A DNA stretch of 64,000 bases from Inia geoffrensis (GCA_036417435.1 CM070901.1:63918501-63982500); one strand, 5' to 3'; positions 11,925 to 27,655 are shown, counted from the stretch's first letter. Program-made: numbers and translations. The notes: generated by a model not told the origin, from the sequence alone.

Positions 11925-12130
11925 TCATTTTCAGCTGTGGGTATTTTTCTCCACAGGGGACATTGGCAATGTCTGGAGACATTTTGGATGGTCATGACGG
12001 GAGGGATGCTACTGGCATCTGGAGGACAGCGATGCTGTTAAATATCTTGCAATGCAGAGGATAGTCCTTCACAACATGCAAAAAATATGTAGCTCCAAAT
12101 GTCAGTAGTGTCGAGCTTGAGGAACACCAG
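11925..12130 (+). mobile_element. MER20 (hAT-Charlie) DNA transposon
   Basis: A nearly complete MER20: 'caggggacattggcaatgtctggagacattttgg' (11955-11988), 'gatgctactggcatctgga' (12004-12022), 'cttgcaatgcagaggatagtcc' (12045-12066), and the end 'aaatgtcagtagtgtcgagcttgaggaacaccag'. MER20 is a placental non-autonomous element; some copies are known to act as hormone-responsive enhancers in the endometrium. Nothing in this sequence alone shows that this copy does. Confidence 0.9.
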
Positions 12131-12669
12131 CCTAAGGAGAGGGTCTACTTCAGGACCACTTGAGAACTGGTTAAATGTCTCTCGTAATTGGTGGACACAG
12201 GGAACTGATGTCTGGCCCATGTCTAGAGGCTGAGGCTGGCTCTCTGCGCTAATGGTGGAGAGGTGAGCTTGCTGAACTGCGGGGGCAGCCTGAATTCCCA
12301 GAGGGTTTCATAAAAGGACGCTTGAACGATTCTTGTAAACCGGAATCAGAATTGTGAGAGTGAAGCAGGGAGCAGGAACGCTACATGGAGAGAAGAGGTG
12401 AGCTCACAGAAAGAAGCTGGAGGGGGACTGCCAGAAGCTCTGGAATGTGGAAGCACTCATAAGCATTAACCTATGCCTGCGGAGCTTCAGGGGAGATACC
12501 TCCAGTCAGGGGAAGGTATGGAGCGTGGGTTGTCTCTGAAAAACCTCCCAAAATGCTTTAGGAAAGAATGCATCTGTATCAAACTCCTGGAAAGCCCAGT
12601 GAGCTTATGACAGTTATCAACAGTATTAGTTAAGACCTTGGCTGATGCTCCAGTGGCACATAGAGAATA
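12131..12669. other. Unassigned stretch
   Basis: No repeat family or exon recognised. The sequence is moderately GC-rich around 12240-12480 and contains no convincing open frame. Confidence 0.45.
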
Positions 12670-13470
12670 ATATCCAGAGCTCACAAGATCCTACTTGATT
12701 TGGCCTCTGCCGACCTCTCTAATTTCATCTTTTCTTTATTTTGCTCAAGCCATAGTTGACATCAGACCTTTCCTTAAACACACTGAGATCACTCTGACCT
12801 CAGGGCCTTTGCACTTGCTTTTCCCCACTACCTGGCAGGCACTTCCCCAAGATCCTTACATCACTGTTTTTCTCTTCATTTGAGACTCTGCCCAAATGTC
12901 ACCATCTCAGAGAGGCCTTTCCTGACCAACCCATCTAAAATAGGCAAATTGCTATTACTCTCTCCTTTGCTTGCTTTATTTCTCTTCAGTGCACTTAATA
13001 CCTATAAACTTTTGATAATGTAATCACATACTGATTGCCTTTCTCCTCCATTATAATGTAATATCCCTGCAGGGAGACACTTCATATTTATGTTCCCAAG
13101 GTCTAGGGCCAGTTCAGCATTTGGTAGATGTCCAATAAACATTTGTGTAGGGGCTTTCCTGGTGGCGCAGTGGTTAAGAATCTGCCTGCCAATGCAGGGG
13201 ACACAGGTTCGAGCCCTGGTCTGGGAAGATCCCACATGCCGCGGAGCAACTAAGCCCGTGAGCCACAACTACTGAGCCTGCGCATCTGGAGCCTGTGCTT
13301 CGCAACAGGAGAGGTTGTGACAGTGAGAGGCCTGCGCACCGCGATGAAGAGTGGCCCCCGCTTGCCACAACTGGAGAAAGCCCTCACACAGAAACGAAGA
13401 TCCAACACAGCCAAAAATAAATAATTTATTTAAAAAAAAAAAACATTTGTGTAGAATGAATGAATGAATG
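12670..13470 (+). mobile_element. LINE-2 (L2) 3' end, split by a SINE
   Basis: Classic L2 3' blocks: 'tggcctctgccgacctct' (12700-12717), 'gacctcagggcctttgcacttgcttttccc' (12797-12826), 'caaatgtcaccatctcagagaggcctttcctgacc' (12892-12926), and 'gatgtccaataaacatttgtgtag', resuming after the SINE as 'aatgaatgaatgaatg' (13455-13470). Confidence 0.92.
13151..13440 (+). mobile_element. CHR-family SINE inside L2
   Basis: Head 'gggctttcctggtggcgcagtgg', body shorter than the long form, A-rich tail. A perfect 14-bp target duplication, aaacatttgtgtag, lies at 13137-13150 and 13441-13454, so the L2 end can be rejoined exactly. Confidence 0.97.
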
Positions 13471-14219
13471 TCTGAGCAATACTGTTACGGTTTGCCAAGC
13501 TGTCAGATTTGGCTTCAGGTTTGTGAGTGAAGTCAGCTCTGCCTGGAAGCATAGTCCTTCCCCAACTCTGAGCCTGCCATGTTCTCTGACGAGTTCTCTC
13601 CTATCGAATTGGCCTGAAGCAAAAGATACCGATGCAGGGTGCAGTAGGACCAGTTGACCCACCTCACACAACCTTTCAGATAAAAAGCTCATTAGAACAT
13701 TTGCTGAAGTCACCCCTCCCTGCTGAAGGAGTCAGGTGAAAGCTGTGAATGAAGAGAGTAAATGACTCATGTATCCTTTATTGTTTTAAGTCAAGTATGT
13801 CTATGTTTATTTATACTCTCATTTAAAAGAGATACATTTAAAAATTAAAATAGGAATTTATTGTGGAGGTGTTGGGAAATCGAAATAAGGGGCAAAATGG
13901 AATAAGATCATCCACAATTTTACTACTAGATGTTATTACTTTTAACATTTTGTATAGATTCTTACCATTTTTTTCCTATGAATATAAATTATATTTTAAT
14001 ATGGCATCATATTAAATAATATATCAAAATGGCATATATTCACAAATAATGCCACATATTTTATGGTTATTTTCATATAAATTTTCTTGTAATTCTCTCC
14101 CCAAAACCCCCCAAATCTATACACATGCATCCTGTCTATCAGTTATATAACTATTCACTCGTCTATTTTTGCATCTATGCAACTCTGAGTTAATTTATCT
14201 ATTATCATATACCATTTGT
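13471..14219. other. Unassigned; AT-rich, possible old LINE in second half
   Basis: The first part (13471-13800) shows nothing I can name. The second part (13860-14200) is AT-rich with a wording like an antisense old L1 ('ttttactactagatgttattacttttaacattttgtata'), but the match is too weak for a separate call. Confidence 0.4.
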
Positions 14220-14930
14220 ACCTCATGTTTCTATGTATGTATCTTCCTGTCTATGTAATCTATGTATTTATGTATCCATTCATCTATCAATCTATTATCT
14301 ATCTATTACCTATCTATGTACAGCTCTCTCTCTCTCTCCCTGTGCATTTATCTATCTAGGTATCTATGCAGGTATCTTGTTATCAAGGTATCTATCTTTC
14401 TATTTATGCATCTATCATATATCTATGTATCTATTTATCTATCAATTATCTATATATTTCTCTATCATCTCTGTTTTTATCTACATATCTACCTAAGTAT
14501 CTATTCATCATCTATTTATTTATTTTTAAAATTTTATCTTGGCTACATTGGGTCTTCGCTGCTGTGCATTGGCTTTCTCTAGTTGTGGCAAGCGTGAGCT
14601 ACTCTTCATTGCAGTGCACAGGCTTCTCATTGCAGTGACTTCTCTTGTTGCAGAGCATGGGCTCTAGGTGCACAAGCTTCAGACGTTGTAGCACGCAGGG
14701 TCTAGAGTGCAGGCTCAGTAGTTGTGGCGCACTGGCTTAGTTGCTCTGCATGGCATGTGGATCTTCCCAGACCAGGGATCGAACCCGTGTCCCCTGCATT
14801 GGCAGGCAGATTCTTAAGCACTGTGCCACCAGGGAAGTCCTTCATCATCTATTTATATATGAATGCATATACATATGTATGTATGTATCCATGTATCTAT
14901 CATCTATGTATCTATCTTTCATCTTTATTT
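14220..14930. repeat. TATC/TATG-type tetranucleotide tract, interrupted by a SINE
   Basis: Long imperfect runs of tatc, tatg and tatt words cover 14220-14518 and 14841-14930, with a short (CT)n patch at 14327-14339. Overlapping open frames rich in Tyr, Leu, Ser and Ile on the plus strand are products of the repeat and not genes. Confidence 0.95.
14519..14840 (-). mobile_element. CHR-family SINE, long form, antisense
   Basis: Starts with the reversed tail/body ('attttatcttggctacattgggtcttcgctgctg') and ends with the reversed head ('aagcactgtgccaccagggaagtcc'). A 15-bp duplication, ttcatcatctattta, at 14504-14518 and 14841-14855 shows that it landed in the tetranucleotide tract. Confidence 0.95.
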
Positions 14931-15054
14931 ACACAAAAATCTTCCTGCTATGAACACTTTAGCACCTTGTTTCTTTCATGTAACATGTCTTAGAGACCTT
15001 ATACATGAGTACTTCAAGAGCTATCTCATGCCACTAAACAGAAAAAAGAATGAA

Positions 15055-15594
15055 AAGAAAGGAGGACAGTTTGAGAGACATCTCAGACAACATCAAGTGC
15101 ACTAATATTCATATCACAGAGGTCCCAGAAGGAAGAAAGAGGGAAAGGGCCTAAGAAAATACCTGAAGAGAAAATAGCTGAAAATCTCCCTAACCTTGGA
15201 AATAAAATAGTAACCCAAGTCTAGGAAATGCAGAGTCCCATACAAGATTAACCCAAAGAGGAACACACCAAGACACATTGTAATCAATATGACAAAAATT
15301 AAAGCTAAAGAGAGAATACTAAAAGCACCAAGGGAAAAGCAACAAATAACATACCAGGGAACTACCATAAGGCTATCAGCTGATTTCTCAGCAGAAACTC
15401 TGCAGGCCAGAAGGGAGTGGCATGATGTATTTCAAGTGATGAAAGGTAAAAAGGTACAACGAAGAATAGTCTACCTAGTAAGACTCTCATACAGATTTGA
15501 TGAAGAAATCAAAAGCTTTATAGACAAGCAAAAGCTAAAAGAATTCAGTACCACCAAACTAACTTTACAACAAATGCTAAAGGAACTTCTCTAA
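15055..15594 (+). pseudogene. LINE-1 ORF1 C-terminal remnant
   Basis: ORF1 encodes the RNA-binding chaperone of the L1 particle. The open piece 15289-15594 carries the conserved C-terminal domain, recognisable from SADFSAETLQARREW at about residues 30-44 and the end IDKQKLKEFSTTKLTLQQMLKELL. The preceding RRM-like part (15055-15290) is present in other frames. The N-terminal coiled coil is missing because the insertion is truncated. Confidence 0.85.
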
Positions 15595-16077
15595 GCAGAA
15601 AAGAACAGGCCACAACTAGAAATAAGAAAATTATGAAATGAAAAAGCACACCAGTAAAGGCAAACATATAGTAAAGGTAGGAAATCATCCACACACAAAC
15701 TAGCAGGGAGGTTCAAAGACAAAAGAAGTAAAATTATCTGTATCCACAATAAGCAGTTAAGGGATACACAAAACAATTAAATGTAAAATATGATATCAAA
15801 ACCAGTAATCATGAGGGGAGGAGAGTATAAATGCAGGGTATTTAAAATGTATTTGAAATTCAGAGATCATCAACTTAAAACAATCACGTATATATATAGA
15901 CTGCTATACCAAAACTTCAAGGTAACTGCAAACCAAAAATCTATAATAGATATACACATAAAAAAGAAAAAGAAGTCCAAACATAACACTAAAGATAGTT
16001 ATCATATCAGAAGAGGAGAACAAAAGAAGAAAGGGGAAAAAAGACCTACAAAAACAAATCCAAAAACAATTAACAAA

Positions 16078-20130
<4,053 letters not shown>

Positions 20131-20353
20131 TATGATACAAATGAATTTATTTACAAAACAGAAATAGACTCACAGACATAGAAAACAGACTTATGGTTAC
20201 CATAGGGGAAATGGGGTTGAGAAGGGTTAAAGTGGGAATTTGGGATTAGCAGATACAAACCTGTATATATAAAATAGATAAACAACAAGGTTCTACTGTA
20301 TAGTACAGGGAACTATATTCAATATCCTGTAATAAACCATAATGGAAAAGAAA

Positions 20354-20379
20354 TGTGTGTGTGTGTGTGTATGTGTATA

Positions 20380-20432
<53 letters not shown>
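20354..20432. repeat. (TG)n(TA)n microsatellite in LINE-1 3' UTR
   Basis: Nine TG units grade into a long AT run, directly before 'tttgaatcactttgctatacacctgaaa', the conserved last 70 bp of the L1 3' UTR. Confidence 0.97.
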
Positions 20433-20435
<3 letters not shown>

Positions 20436-20515
20436 AATCACTTTGCTATACACCTGAAATATTGTGAATCAACTATACTTCCAAAAAAATCTAAAGGAAA
20501 CAAGAGCTATCTCAT

Positions 20516-21571
20516 TCTTTTCTTTGATGATGGCATTGTAGTCATCTAAGGATGCCCCAATAGATTTAGGATTTCTTTCGTCCTTATTTTATTGTGGTAT
20601 CTAACATATATAACATGTACACTCGCATGCACACAAACACACTATTTAGATACTACTCAGGTCAAGAAATAGACCATTGTTACCACCTAAAGACCCCCAG
20701 TGGACTCCTACTCAATTACAGCATTATTTCTACCTACTAGATGTCACTCTATCGTGACTTTCGTGATAATAATTTCCTTGCACTTAAAAAATTTTACTAC
20801 TAGGGAGGTATTCCTTAATAGGATAGTTTATTTTTCTGTTTATAGACTTTATTTAGATGGAACCATACTTTATGAATTTTGTTTCTTGCTTTTTTTCTAC
20901 ATTACATTTATGAGATTCATCCATATCATGGCAGGTAGCTGAGTTCATTCATTTTATTACTCTATAATAGTATTCCACTGTATAACTAAATTTCACTTAA
21001 AAAGTCAATTCTAATGTCAATGGACATATGGATTGTTTCCAGTTTGTGCCTATTGTAGAAAATGCTTTTATGAACATATTTATAGATGTATTTTGATTCT
21101 CATGTGCATCAATTTTTCAAGATATATTTCTAGGACTAGAATTTCTAGGTCATGTCAGTTTCACCAGAAGTGCCAAACTCTGTCTAAATGTTAGCACTCA
21201 TCCCTCCCCACACCCCTGAGCAGAGGACACTTAACATTTCTCAGAAACCTTGCTAATACTTGGTGCTGTCAGACTATTAAATTATTTTTTACAAGTATCC
21301 TGATGAAGGTCAATTTATTTGTTGCTCTTCTTCTCCCTCCTTTAAATTTTTTTTGCTGTTACAAACACTGTAAAGAACCCAACCTCATAGTCTATCTTCA
21401 TAAGTTGCTGTAACTATATCCGTAGTATATCTCCTTATTAGTAGAAATACTAAGTCAAAGTACTGTGAATATTGATAGCTACGGCCAAATTCTCCCCAAG
21501 AGTCCATCAGTTTATATTCCCACAGCAGTAACCTGAGCGTATCTCTATATTTCAACAACAATGGCTATCAT
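20516..21571 (-). mobile_element. Old L1M, antisense (continuation across the young LINE-1)
   Basis: Blocks 'cctactagatgtcactctatcgtgac' region, 'atgagattcatccatatcatggcaggtagctgag' (20909-20942), 'tattactctataatagtattccactgta' (20955-20982), and 'ggacatatggattgtttccagtttgtgcctattg' (21022-21055) give the reversed old L1 order. Positions 14931-15029 are likely the same old element on the other side of the 15030-20500 insertion. Confidence 0.7.
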
Positions 21572-21586
21572 CGAACTTTATTTTTT

Positions 21587-21895
21587 TTTATTTTTATTTT
21601 TTTTAAATTAATTAATTAATTAATTTATTTATTTTTGCTGTGTTGGGTCTTCGTTTCCGTGCGAGGGCTTTCTCCAGTTGCGGGAGAGCGGGGGCCACTC
21701 TTCATCGCGGTGCGCGGGCCTCTCACTGTCGCGGCCTCTGTTGCAGAGCACAGGCTACAGACGCGCAGGCTCAGTAGTTGTGGCTCACGGGCCCAGCTGC
21801 TCCGTGGCATGTGGGATCTTCCCAGACCAGGGCTCGAACCCGTGTCCCCTGCATCAGCAGGCAGATTCTCAACCACTGCGCCACCAGGGAAGCCC
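21587..21895 (-). mobile_element. CHR-family SINE, antisense
   Basis: Reversed tail (T-rich with ttaat repeats), body 'ttgctgtgttgggtcttcgtttccgtgcgagggc', and reversed head 'aaccactgcgccaccagggaagccc'. A perfect 15-bp duplication, cgaactttatttttt, lies at 21572-21586 and 21896-21910. Confidence 0.95.
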
Positions 21896-22154
21896 CGAAC
21901 TTTATTTTTTAAATTATTTTTCTTAAAGCTAGTACAAGCCAGCTCCACTGTACCACCGTGTAATCGGAACTAGCACTGGGGGCGGATGTGATTAAGAGGA
22001 AGGTTTCATTTCTCTACATCTCTCTAGCCAATCCCACTCTAAAATTGTTGGATTCCATTTTCCTCTTCAGGCTGAATTATTTCCATTCCTTTCATTTTTC
22101 CCACTGATCTTACCTTTTGTCCTTTGTCCCTCCTATTGTTCTGCTATGAATCTT

Positions 22155-22785
22155 TTTTTAAATTAATTTTTATTGGAGTATAGTTGCTTTACAATGTTGT
22201 GTTAATTTCTGCTGTACAGCAAAGTGAATCAGTTATACCTATACACATACCCACTCTTTTTTTTAGATTTCCTTCCCATTTAGGTCACCACAGAGCATTG
22301 AGTAGAGTTTCCTGTGCTATACAGTAGGTTCTCATTAGTTATCTATTTTATATATAGTAGTATATATATGTCAGTCCCAATCTCCCAATTCATTCTCTCC
22401 CCATTCCCCCCTTGGTAAGCATAAGTTTTCTACATAACTATTTGTTTTCTACATCTGTGACTCTATTTCTGCTTTGCAGATAAGTACGTCTGTATCATTT
22501 TTCCAGATTTCACATATAAGTGATATTATACAATATTTGTCTTTCTCTTTCTGACTTACTTCACTCTAGCTGACAATCTCTAGGTCCATCCATGTTGCTG
22601 AAAATGGCATTATTTCGTTCCTTTTTATGGCTGAGTAATATTCCACTGTATATGTGTACCACATCTTTATCCACTTCTCTGTCGATGGACTTTTAGGTTG
22701 CTTCCACGTCCTGGCTATTGTAAATGGTGCTGCAATGAACATCAGGGCGCATGCATCCTTTCGAATTATGGTTTTCTCCACGTTG
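22155..22785 (-). mobile_element. LINE-1 3' end, antisense
   Basis: Begins with 'ttaatttttattggagtatagttgctttacaatgttgtg', the reversed L1 3' terminus, and runs into reversed ORF2 C terminus. The minus-strand frame 22566-22781 contains MWYTYTVEYYSAIKRNEIMPFSATWMDLE, the well-known L1 ORF2 end. 5' truncated. Confidence 0.92.
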
Positions 22786-23510
22786 AACTTTAAATGTTTG
22801 TCAACCCCATAGGTATTTCATTTTTATTTTGATTTGCATTTATCTAATAATTAGTAAGTTTTATTCATTTGTATTTAATGGCTGAAACTTTATTTGAAAA
22901 TTGCCAGTTCTTATCTTTTGCCCATTGTCATATCAGATTGTCATTTTTTCTTATTAACTGTTATCAGCTTTTTATAAATTAAGGAAATTAGTCCTTTGCT
23001 GCAATATGTGTTGTAAATATTTATTTTTCATTTGACACTGATCTTTGGACTTTGCTTACACTAGTTTTATTCCAAAGAGAAAAAAATTTGTGTATTGAAA
23101 TTTACCAATTTAAAAATTTTATGGCCTCTAGGTTTTATATCCTTCTTAGAAAAGCCTTTCCCATCTTCACTCATGCTTTCTCTTTGAAATTTTATGGCTT
23201 ATTTTATGTTCAACTCCCTGATACATACTAAATCTTTGATAATTTAGGTTGAAATCTTTGAGGTATCAAAATATGGGAATTGGCAGGAATCTAGCTTCCT
23301 GCCACTAACAGCTTTTCTGTAGATCCATGATTTTCTGACTTGTTTGAAATGCCAGCTTTACCATGAAGTAAAATGCCATATGTATTTGGGTCTAGTTGTG
23401 GATTCTCCATTTTGTTTCACTGATGTCTATTTTTTTTCTCCAGTCTAAAAACAGTTTTAAATTTTGATCACTGCCTAGGATTTAGTAAGCAAAAATATTT
23501 TTTTCCTTAA
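22786..23510 (-). mobile_element. Old LINE-1 (L1M/HAL1-like), antisense
   Basis: 'ttttgatttgcatttatctaataattag' (22829-22856), 'cttatcttttgcccattgtcatatcagattgtc' (22912-22944), 'aaatttgtgtattgaaatttacc' region and 'atttgggtctagttgtggattctccattttg' (23385-23415) follow the reversed old L1 order and continue the 20.5-21.6 kb element. Confidence 0.65.
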
Positions 23511-23819
23511 CCAAAACGTCAAAGCCATACATAGATACACAGGCACAAAGAACACGGGCACTTAGAGCATACCTGAGCGGGGTTCTGTGGGTGAAGGAAG
23601 AAGGGTTAATACGTGGCTATCTCGCACAGAGGTTAATGGGCTATAGGTGCCAGGGGTACAGAGGTATAATTCTTTGGTGGATTCTTGATTAGGAAGAAAT
23701 GCTCTGTACACATATGAAATTGCAAGCTAGGCAAATAATAGATATTAGGGCCAATATCTTGGGGACAAAGTCTTATTTCATTCCAAATAGTAGGGTACCT
23801 AGTGACTTCAGTGGTTAAC
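23511..23819. other. Unassigned stretch
   Basis: No recognised repeat or exon. It ends at the poly-T of the next SINE. Confidence 0.45.
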
Positions 23820-24040
23820 CTTTTTTTTTTTTTTTTTTTTTTTTTTTTGCGGTACGCGGGCCTCTCACTGTTGTGGCCTCTCCCATTGCTGAGCACAGGC
23901 TCCAGACACGCAGGCTCAGTGGCCATGGCTCACGGGCCGAGCCGCTCCACGGCATGTGGGATCTTCCCGGACCGGGGCACGAACCCGTGTTCCCTGCATC
24001 GGCAGGAGGACTCTCAACCACAGCGCCACCAGGGAAGCCC
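23820..24040 (-). mobile_element. Short CHR SINE (CHRS1-like), antisense
   Basis: Starts with a 29-nt poly-T (reversed poly-A), then 'gcggtacgcgggcctctcactg', and ends with the reversed head 'cagcgccaccagggaagccc'. The low divergence suggests a recent insertion. I could not define a clean target duplication here. Confidence 0.93.
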
Positions 24041-24262
24041 TATTCTTTTTTTAAAAATTAACGTATAATTGATTTACAATGTGTTAATTTCAGGTATACA
24101 GCATAGTGATTAACTTTGTTGATTATATTCCATGATAGGTTATTACAAGATAATGAGTATAATTTCTTGTGCTATACAGTGTATCCTTGTTGTTTATATA
24201 TTTTATATATAGTAGTTTGTATCTGTTAACCTTATATCCCTAATTTGTCCTTTCCCCCTTCC
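24041..24262 (-). mobile_element. LINE-1 3' end fragment, antisense
   Basis: 'ttaacgtataattgatttacaatg', 'cttgtgctatacagtgtatccttgttgtttatatattttatatatagtagttt' and 'ccctaatttgtcctttccccctt' are the reversed artiodactyl L1 3' UTR. Confidence 0.85.
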
Positions 24263-24279
24263 CTCTCCCCTTACCTTTC

Positions 24280-24370
24280 TAAAGCCCTACCTCTAAATAC
24301 TATTGCTTTGGCGGTTAGGGTTTGAACATATAGATTTTGTGGGGAACACAAACATTCAGTCCATATCTCT
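24280..24370 (-). mobile_element. MLT1-type LTR, antisense fragment
   Basis: 'ccctacctctaaatactattgc', 'gggtttgaacatatagattttgtggggaacacaaacattcagtcc' matches the reversed 5' end of an MLT1 LTR. Confidence 0.7.
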
Positions 24371-27087
24371 CCATTAGACTACATTTCCCATCTTTCTTCG
24401 TAGGTGGTGTGTCTACGTGACTGAGTTACATCTTTGTTGAAAGACAGAGTCCACCCAAGCTTCCCTGCATGTCTTTGGTGAGTGTGCTGGACTTGTCCAC
24501 TTTGTAGGTCAAGGTGACTGGCTTTTTTATCCCCATTTCTGTGATAATCCCACACACAGGCTCAGGTTACATCCCTCACAGATTCAGAGAACTCTTCCAT
24601 CCACTCAGATGTGTTAGGATGATATTAGGATTGAAAACACTTACCCAGATACTCCGTTGTCTCTGCTAGAAGTCAAATCTACTGGGATCATGCATGGGAA
24701 TCCTAGGATGTTACAAACGCTTATTAAGCCTTCTACCACTGTATGAGCATCAGGGGCGCCAACGTTGAAGCTTCAGTACACCCAGTGACAAACAGTTCTC
24801 TCCCAGTAGCAGGGATATTTTTCTCCACTGCACGTGCAGTTCTCGGCAAGTAGCTCCCTCTCCGCTTCCCACACCCTTGGCTGGGACTCCTTGGGCCCTT
24901 TGCTGTCCTGCCACTTCATGAATCCTGGCTTTCCATGACCTTCCCCCCCCAGGGCTTAGCCCTGCTGGTCCTGGGGCATTCGTGGAAATTCAGCCATGGT
25001 CAGCTTGCAGACCCTTCTGCCTCCCAGATGCTCCGCTGGGTGTTCCATGGCTCTGGGGTCTGCTCTGGCTCCTGCTTCTCTCTCCTGCCCTTGCTTCATC
25101 AGTGAGCCTCCTTCCACAGCAGCTACTCGCTCAGGCTTTGGACCACAGCTATGTTTCTAACCTCTGCCCCCAAGGCTCTGCGTTTGGCTTTAAGATCCAT
25201 TTTGGACATACACAGTCTCTCATGGTGGTCAGAGCCTGGGTAGTGATCTCATCTCGCCCGTGGGTATGAGGTGTGTCAGGAAGAAGAACCCCAGGTGATC
25301 CTAGTGATGCTGGACTGGCCACCAATCTCATGGAAACACCTGTGGAAAGGAGGGAGGTGGATTGTTTAGAGAAAGCAGCCTAATGGGCAGATAACTGATC
25401 ACACCAAGCTGCTGTTCCTCAGAGGAGTGAATGTTGTGTGAGATCCTAAATCAAAAGCAGGAGGGGCACCGAGAGGGGTGCACAAGGGGAGCTCCCAGGG
25501 CACACCTCCTTTCTAGGCACTGGAATGTCCATGATAAGGCCATGGTGATTCATTCCCAGAGGTATGAAAGGATCAGAAGAAGGTGGTGCTATCATAGGGC
25601 CAGAGGTGGACCAAAACTGCTCCAACAGGCTTACAGTTTAGGAGTGCAGGTGTGGGACCCTAGCAGTTCTCTCCTAATCTATGAATCTCCAACTCTCTCT
25701 CCCAACCTTTTCACCCCTCAGGTGGTAGAAGACCAAAGGTTGCAAAACCAGTTTCCAGGAACCTCCTTCCCAGCCCAGCTTTAAATGTGTGAGTGGTTGT
25801 TACTCAGCAAAAAAAATCTAGTAACATTTACTGCCTCTGGGGAGGAAAGTGGTGGCAGGAGGACAGGAAAAGGACTTACCCACAAATATAAATTTACTTA
25901 AAAATACAACAAAGAATTACCAAAAACATTTTTTTAAATGTCCTTTGGGTGACCTCAAAATGAGAGGCGGTATTGCATAAAGGGGGAGCTGAAATAAAAG
26001 ATACAGAGTCGGAGTCAGGTGCTCTGCAGGATTGTCAGGGGAAACCAGTGTCTGCAGGCATACACATGTCCTGGGGTGAAAACCAACCAGATGAGAAAGA
26101 AGCTCACGCAGTTTTCACATGGACGTTGCAGGTCCACGGGACTCCTCTGAGAGCAGACTTTCGTACTGGAAGCTCTTCTCACCCAGCGCAGCTCCTAAAG
26201 TAGGTTTCATCACTGAGAATTTTCATGTAGACGATGACTGGCTATTTTCCAAGATAGACGGTCTGCAGCCCTGCAGGTCCACATCGCTCTGAAGGCAATC
26301 TGGTTCTCTTACCTGCTCCCCTGCTCCTGATCTCAGTTTAGCAATCACAAGGAATCAAGACTACAGAAGACCAATCTATTGAAAACAACTGGGCATTTGT
26401 TTTCCCATCTTTTTTGATCACTTTCTCACAGTGAGAAATAGCTTTTACACTGCAACCTAATACGCATGGTCATGCAAACTGACACACATATATACATATA
26501 TGAAATAAGTTTTGTAAAATAATACTTCCTTTATTACTTGAAATGGGTTAAATTTTCTATTCTATTTTTTCCTGTTTTGTATTTTTTGGGTTTTTTGATT
26601 AAGTAGTAATAAATCACCTACGTTTATTTTTAGATATGAATTAGTGAATTCAATTGGTTTCAGGTGAAATCGGCACAGGGACATATCACTCAAACTGAAA
26701 AATTTTGAAAAACTGAGTTTCAATGATTTTGTGAATATCCTCCATGGTGAATATTATTACAACTGTATTTTAATCATATGCAATTTATTTAGAGTATATC
26801 ATTTGATGAAGTCAGTCTTTAAAAAGTCAGATAAAAGTGCATCCCTTTTGAAATTACCAAGTATCTATGTAGTGGAGTGACTTAGGGATGGCATTTGGCC
26901 ATGGAAATAGGATAGTACTTTTATCTTTTATTATGAGCTACATATTTAAACTAGTGGTGAAAACAATGAGTGGTGTGGAAATATGTTTTAGAAATACATA
27001 AAGCAAAGTTAATTCACAAAATAAAATGTTAACAACAGAATTTTTGTAGCACCTATTACCAGATAACGATGCAAAGAAGACTGCGAT
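24371..27087. other. Long unassigned stretch, GC-richer at 24.8-25.8 kb
   Basis: 24380-24440 ('ctacatttcccatctttcttcgtaggtgg') looks like the start of an old LTR, but the rest does not confirm it. 24860-25330 is GC-richer and has an open frame with a hydrophobic Leu/Ala run (24982-25269) that lacks an ATG and has no homology I recognise. 25930-26340 and 26400-27080 show nothing I can name. Confidence 0.4.
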
Positions 27088-27105
27088 AAAAATGTCATTG
27101 GTTGG

Positions 27106-27310
27106 GGCTTCCCTGGTGGCGCAGTGGTTGGGAGTCCGCCTGCTGATGCAGGGGACGCGGGTTCGTGCCCCGGTCGGGGGGGATCCCACATGCCATTGAG
27201 CAGCTGGACCCGTGAGCCATGGCTGCTGGGCCTGCGTGTCCAGAGCCTGTGCTCCGCAATGGGAGAGGCTGTGACGGTGAGAGGCCCGCGTACCGCAAAA
27301 AAAAAAAAAA
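27106..27310 (+). mobile_element. Short CHR SINE (CHRS1-like)
   Basis: Head 'ggcttccctggtggcgcagtggttgggagtccgcctgctg', end 'gagaggcccgcgtaccgc' plus poly-A. A perfect 18-bp duplication, aaaaatgtcattggttgg, lies at 27088-27105 and 27311-27328. The right copy abuts directly the head of an older CHR SINE. Confidence 0.97.
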
Positions 27311-27328
27311 AAAAATGTCATTGGTTGG

Positions 27329-27655
27329 ATTTCCCTGATGTGCAGTGGTTAAGAATCCTCCTGCCAATGCAGGGTACATAAGTTTGAGCCCTGGTCCGGG
27401 AAGATCCCACATGCCGCGGAGCAACTAAGCCCTTGCTCCACAACTACTGAGCCTGCGCTCTAGAGCCCGCGAGCCGCAACTACTGAAGCCCATGCGCCTA
27501 GAGCCCATGTTCCGTAACAAGAGAAGCCACTGCAATGAGAAGCCCGCACACCACAACGAAGAGTAGCCCCTGCTCGCCATAACTAGAGAAAAGCCCGCAC
27601 GCAGCAATGAAGATCGAACACAGCCAAATATAAACAAAATAAATAAATTTAAAAA
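27329..27655 (+). mobile_element. CHR-family SINE, long form
   Basis: Head 'atttccctgatgtgcagtggttaagaatcctcctgccaatg' (diverged A box), B box 'gtttgagccc', long body and A-rich tail 'aaataaataaatttaaaaaaa'. Older than its left neighbour, judging by its changes from the family sequence. Confidence 0.93.

Noticed and set aside
14233..14582. Tyr/Ser/Leu-rich open frames in three overlapping registers
   Set aside because: They are translations of the TATC/TATG tetranucleotide tract and change register freely.
14220..14930. CRISPR-like array of regular repeats
   Set aside because: Units are 4 bp, imperfect and without spacers; the genome is eukaryotic.
24982..25269. Frame with a signal-peptide-like hydrophobic run (LLWLLLLSPALASS)
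   Set aside because: It starts with GTG and not ATG, has no recognisable domain downstream, and no splice or promoter context. Hydrophobic runs of this kind arise from ctc/ctg-rich DNA.
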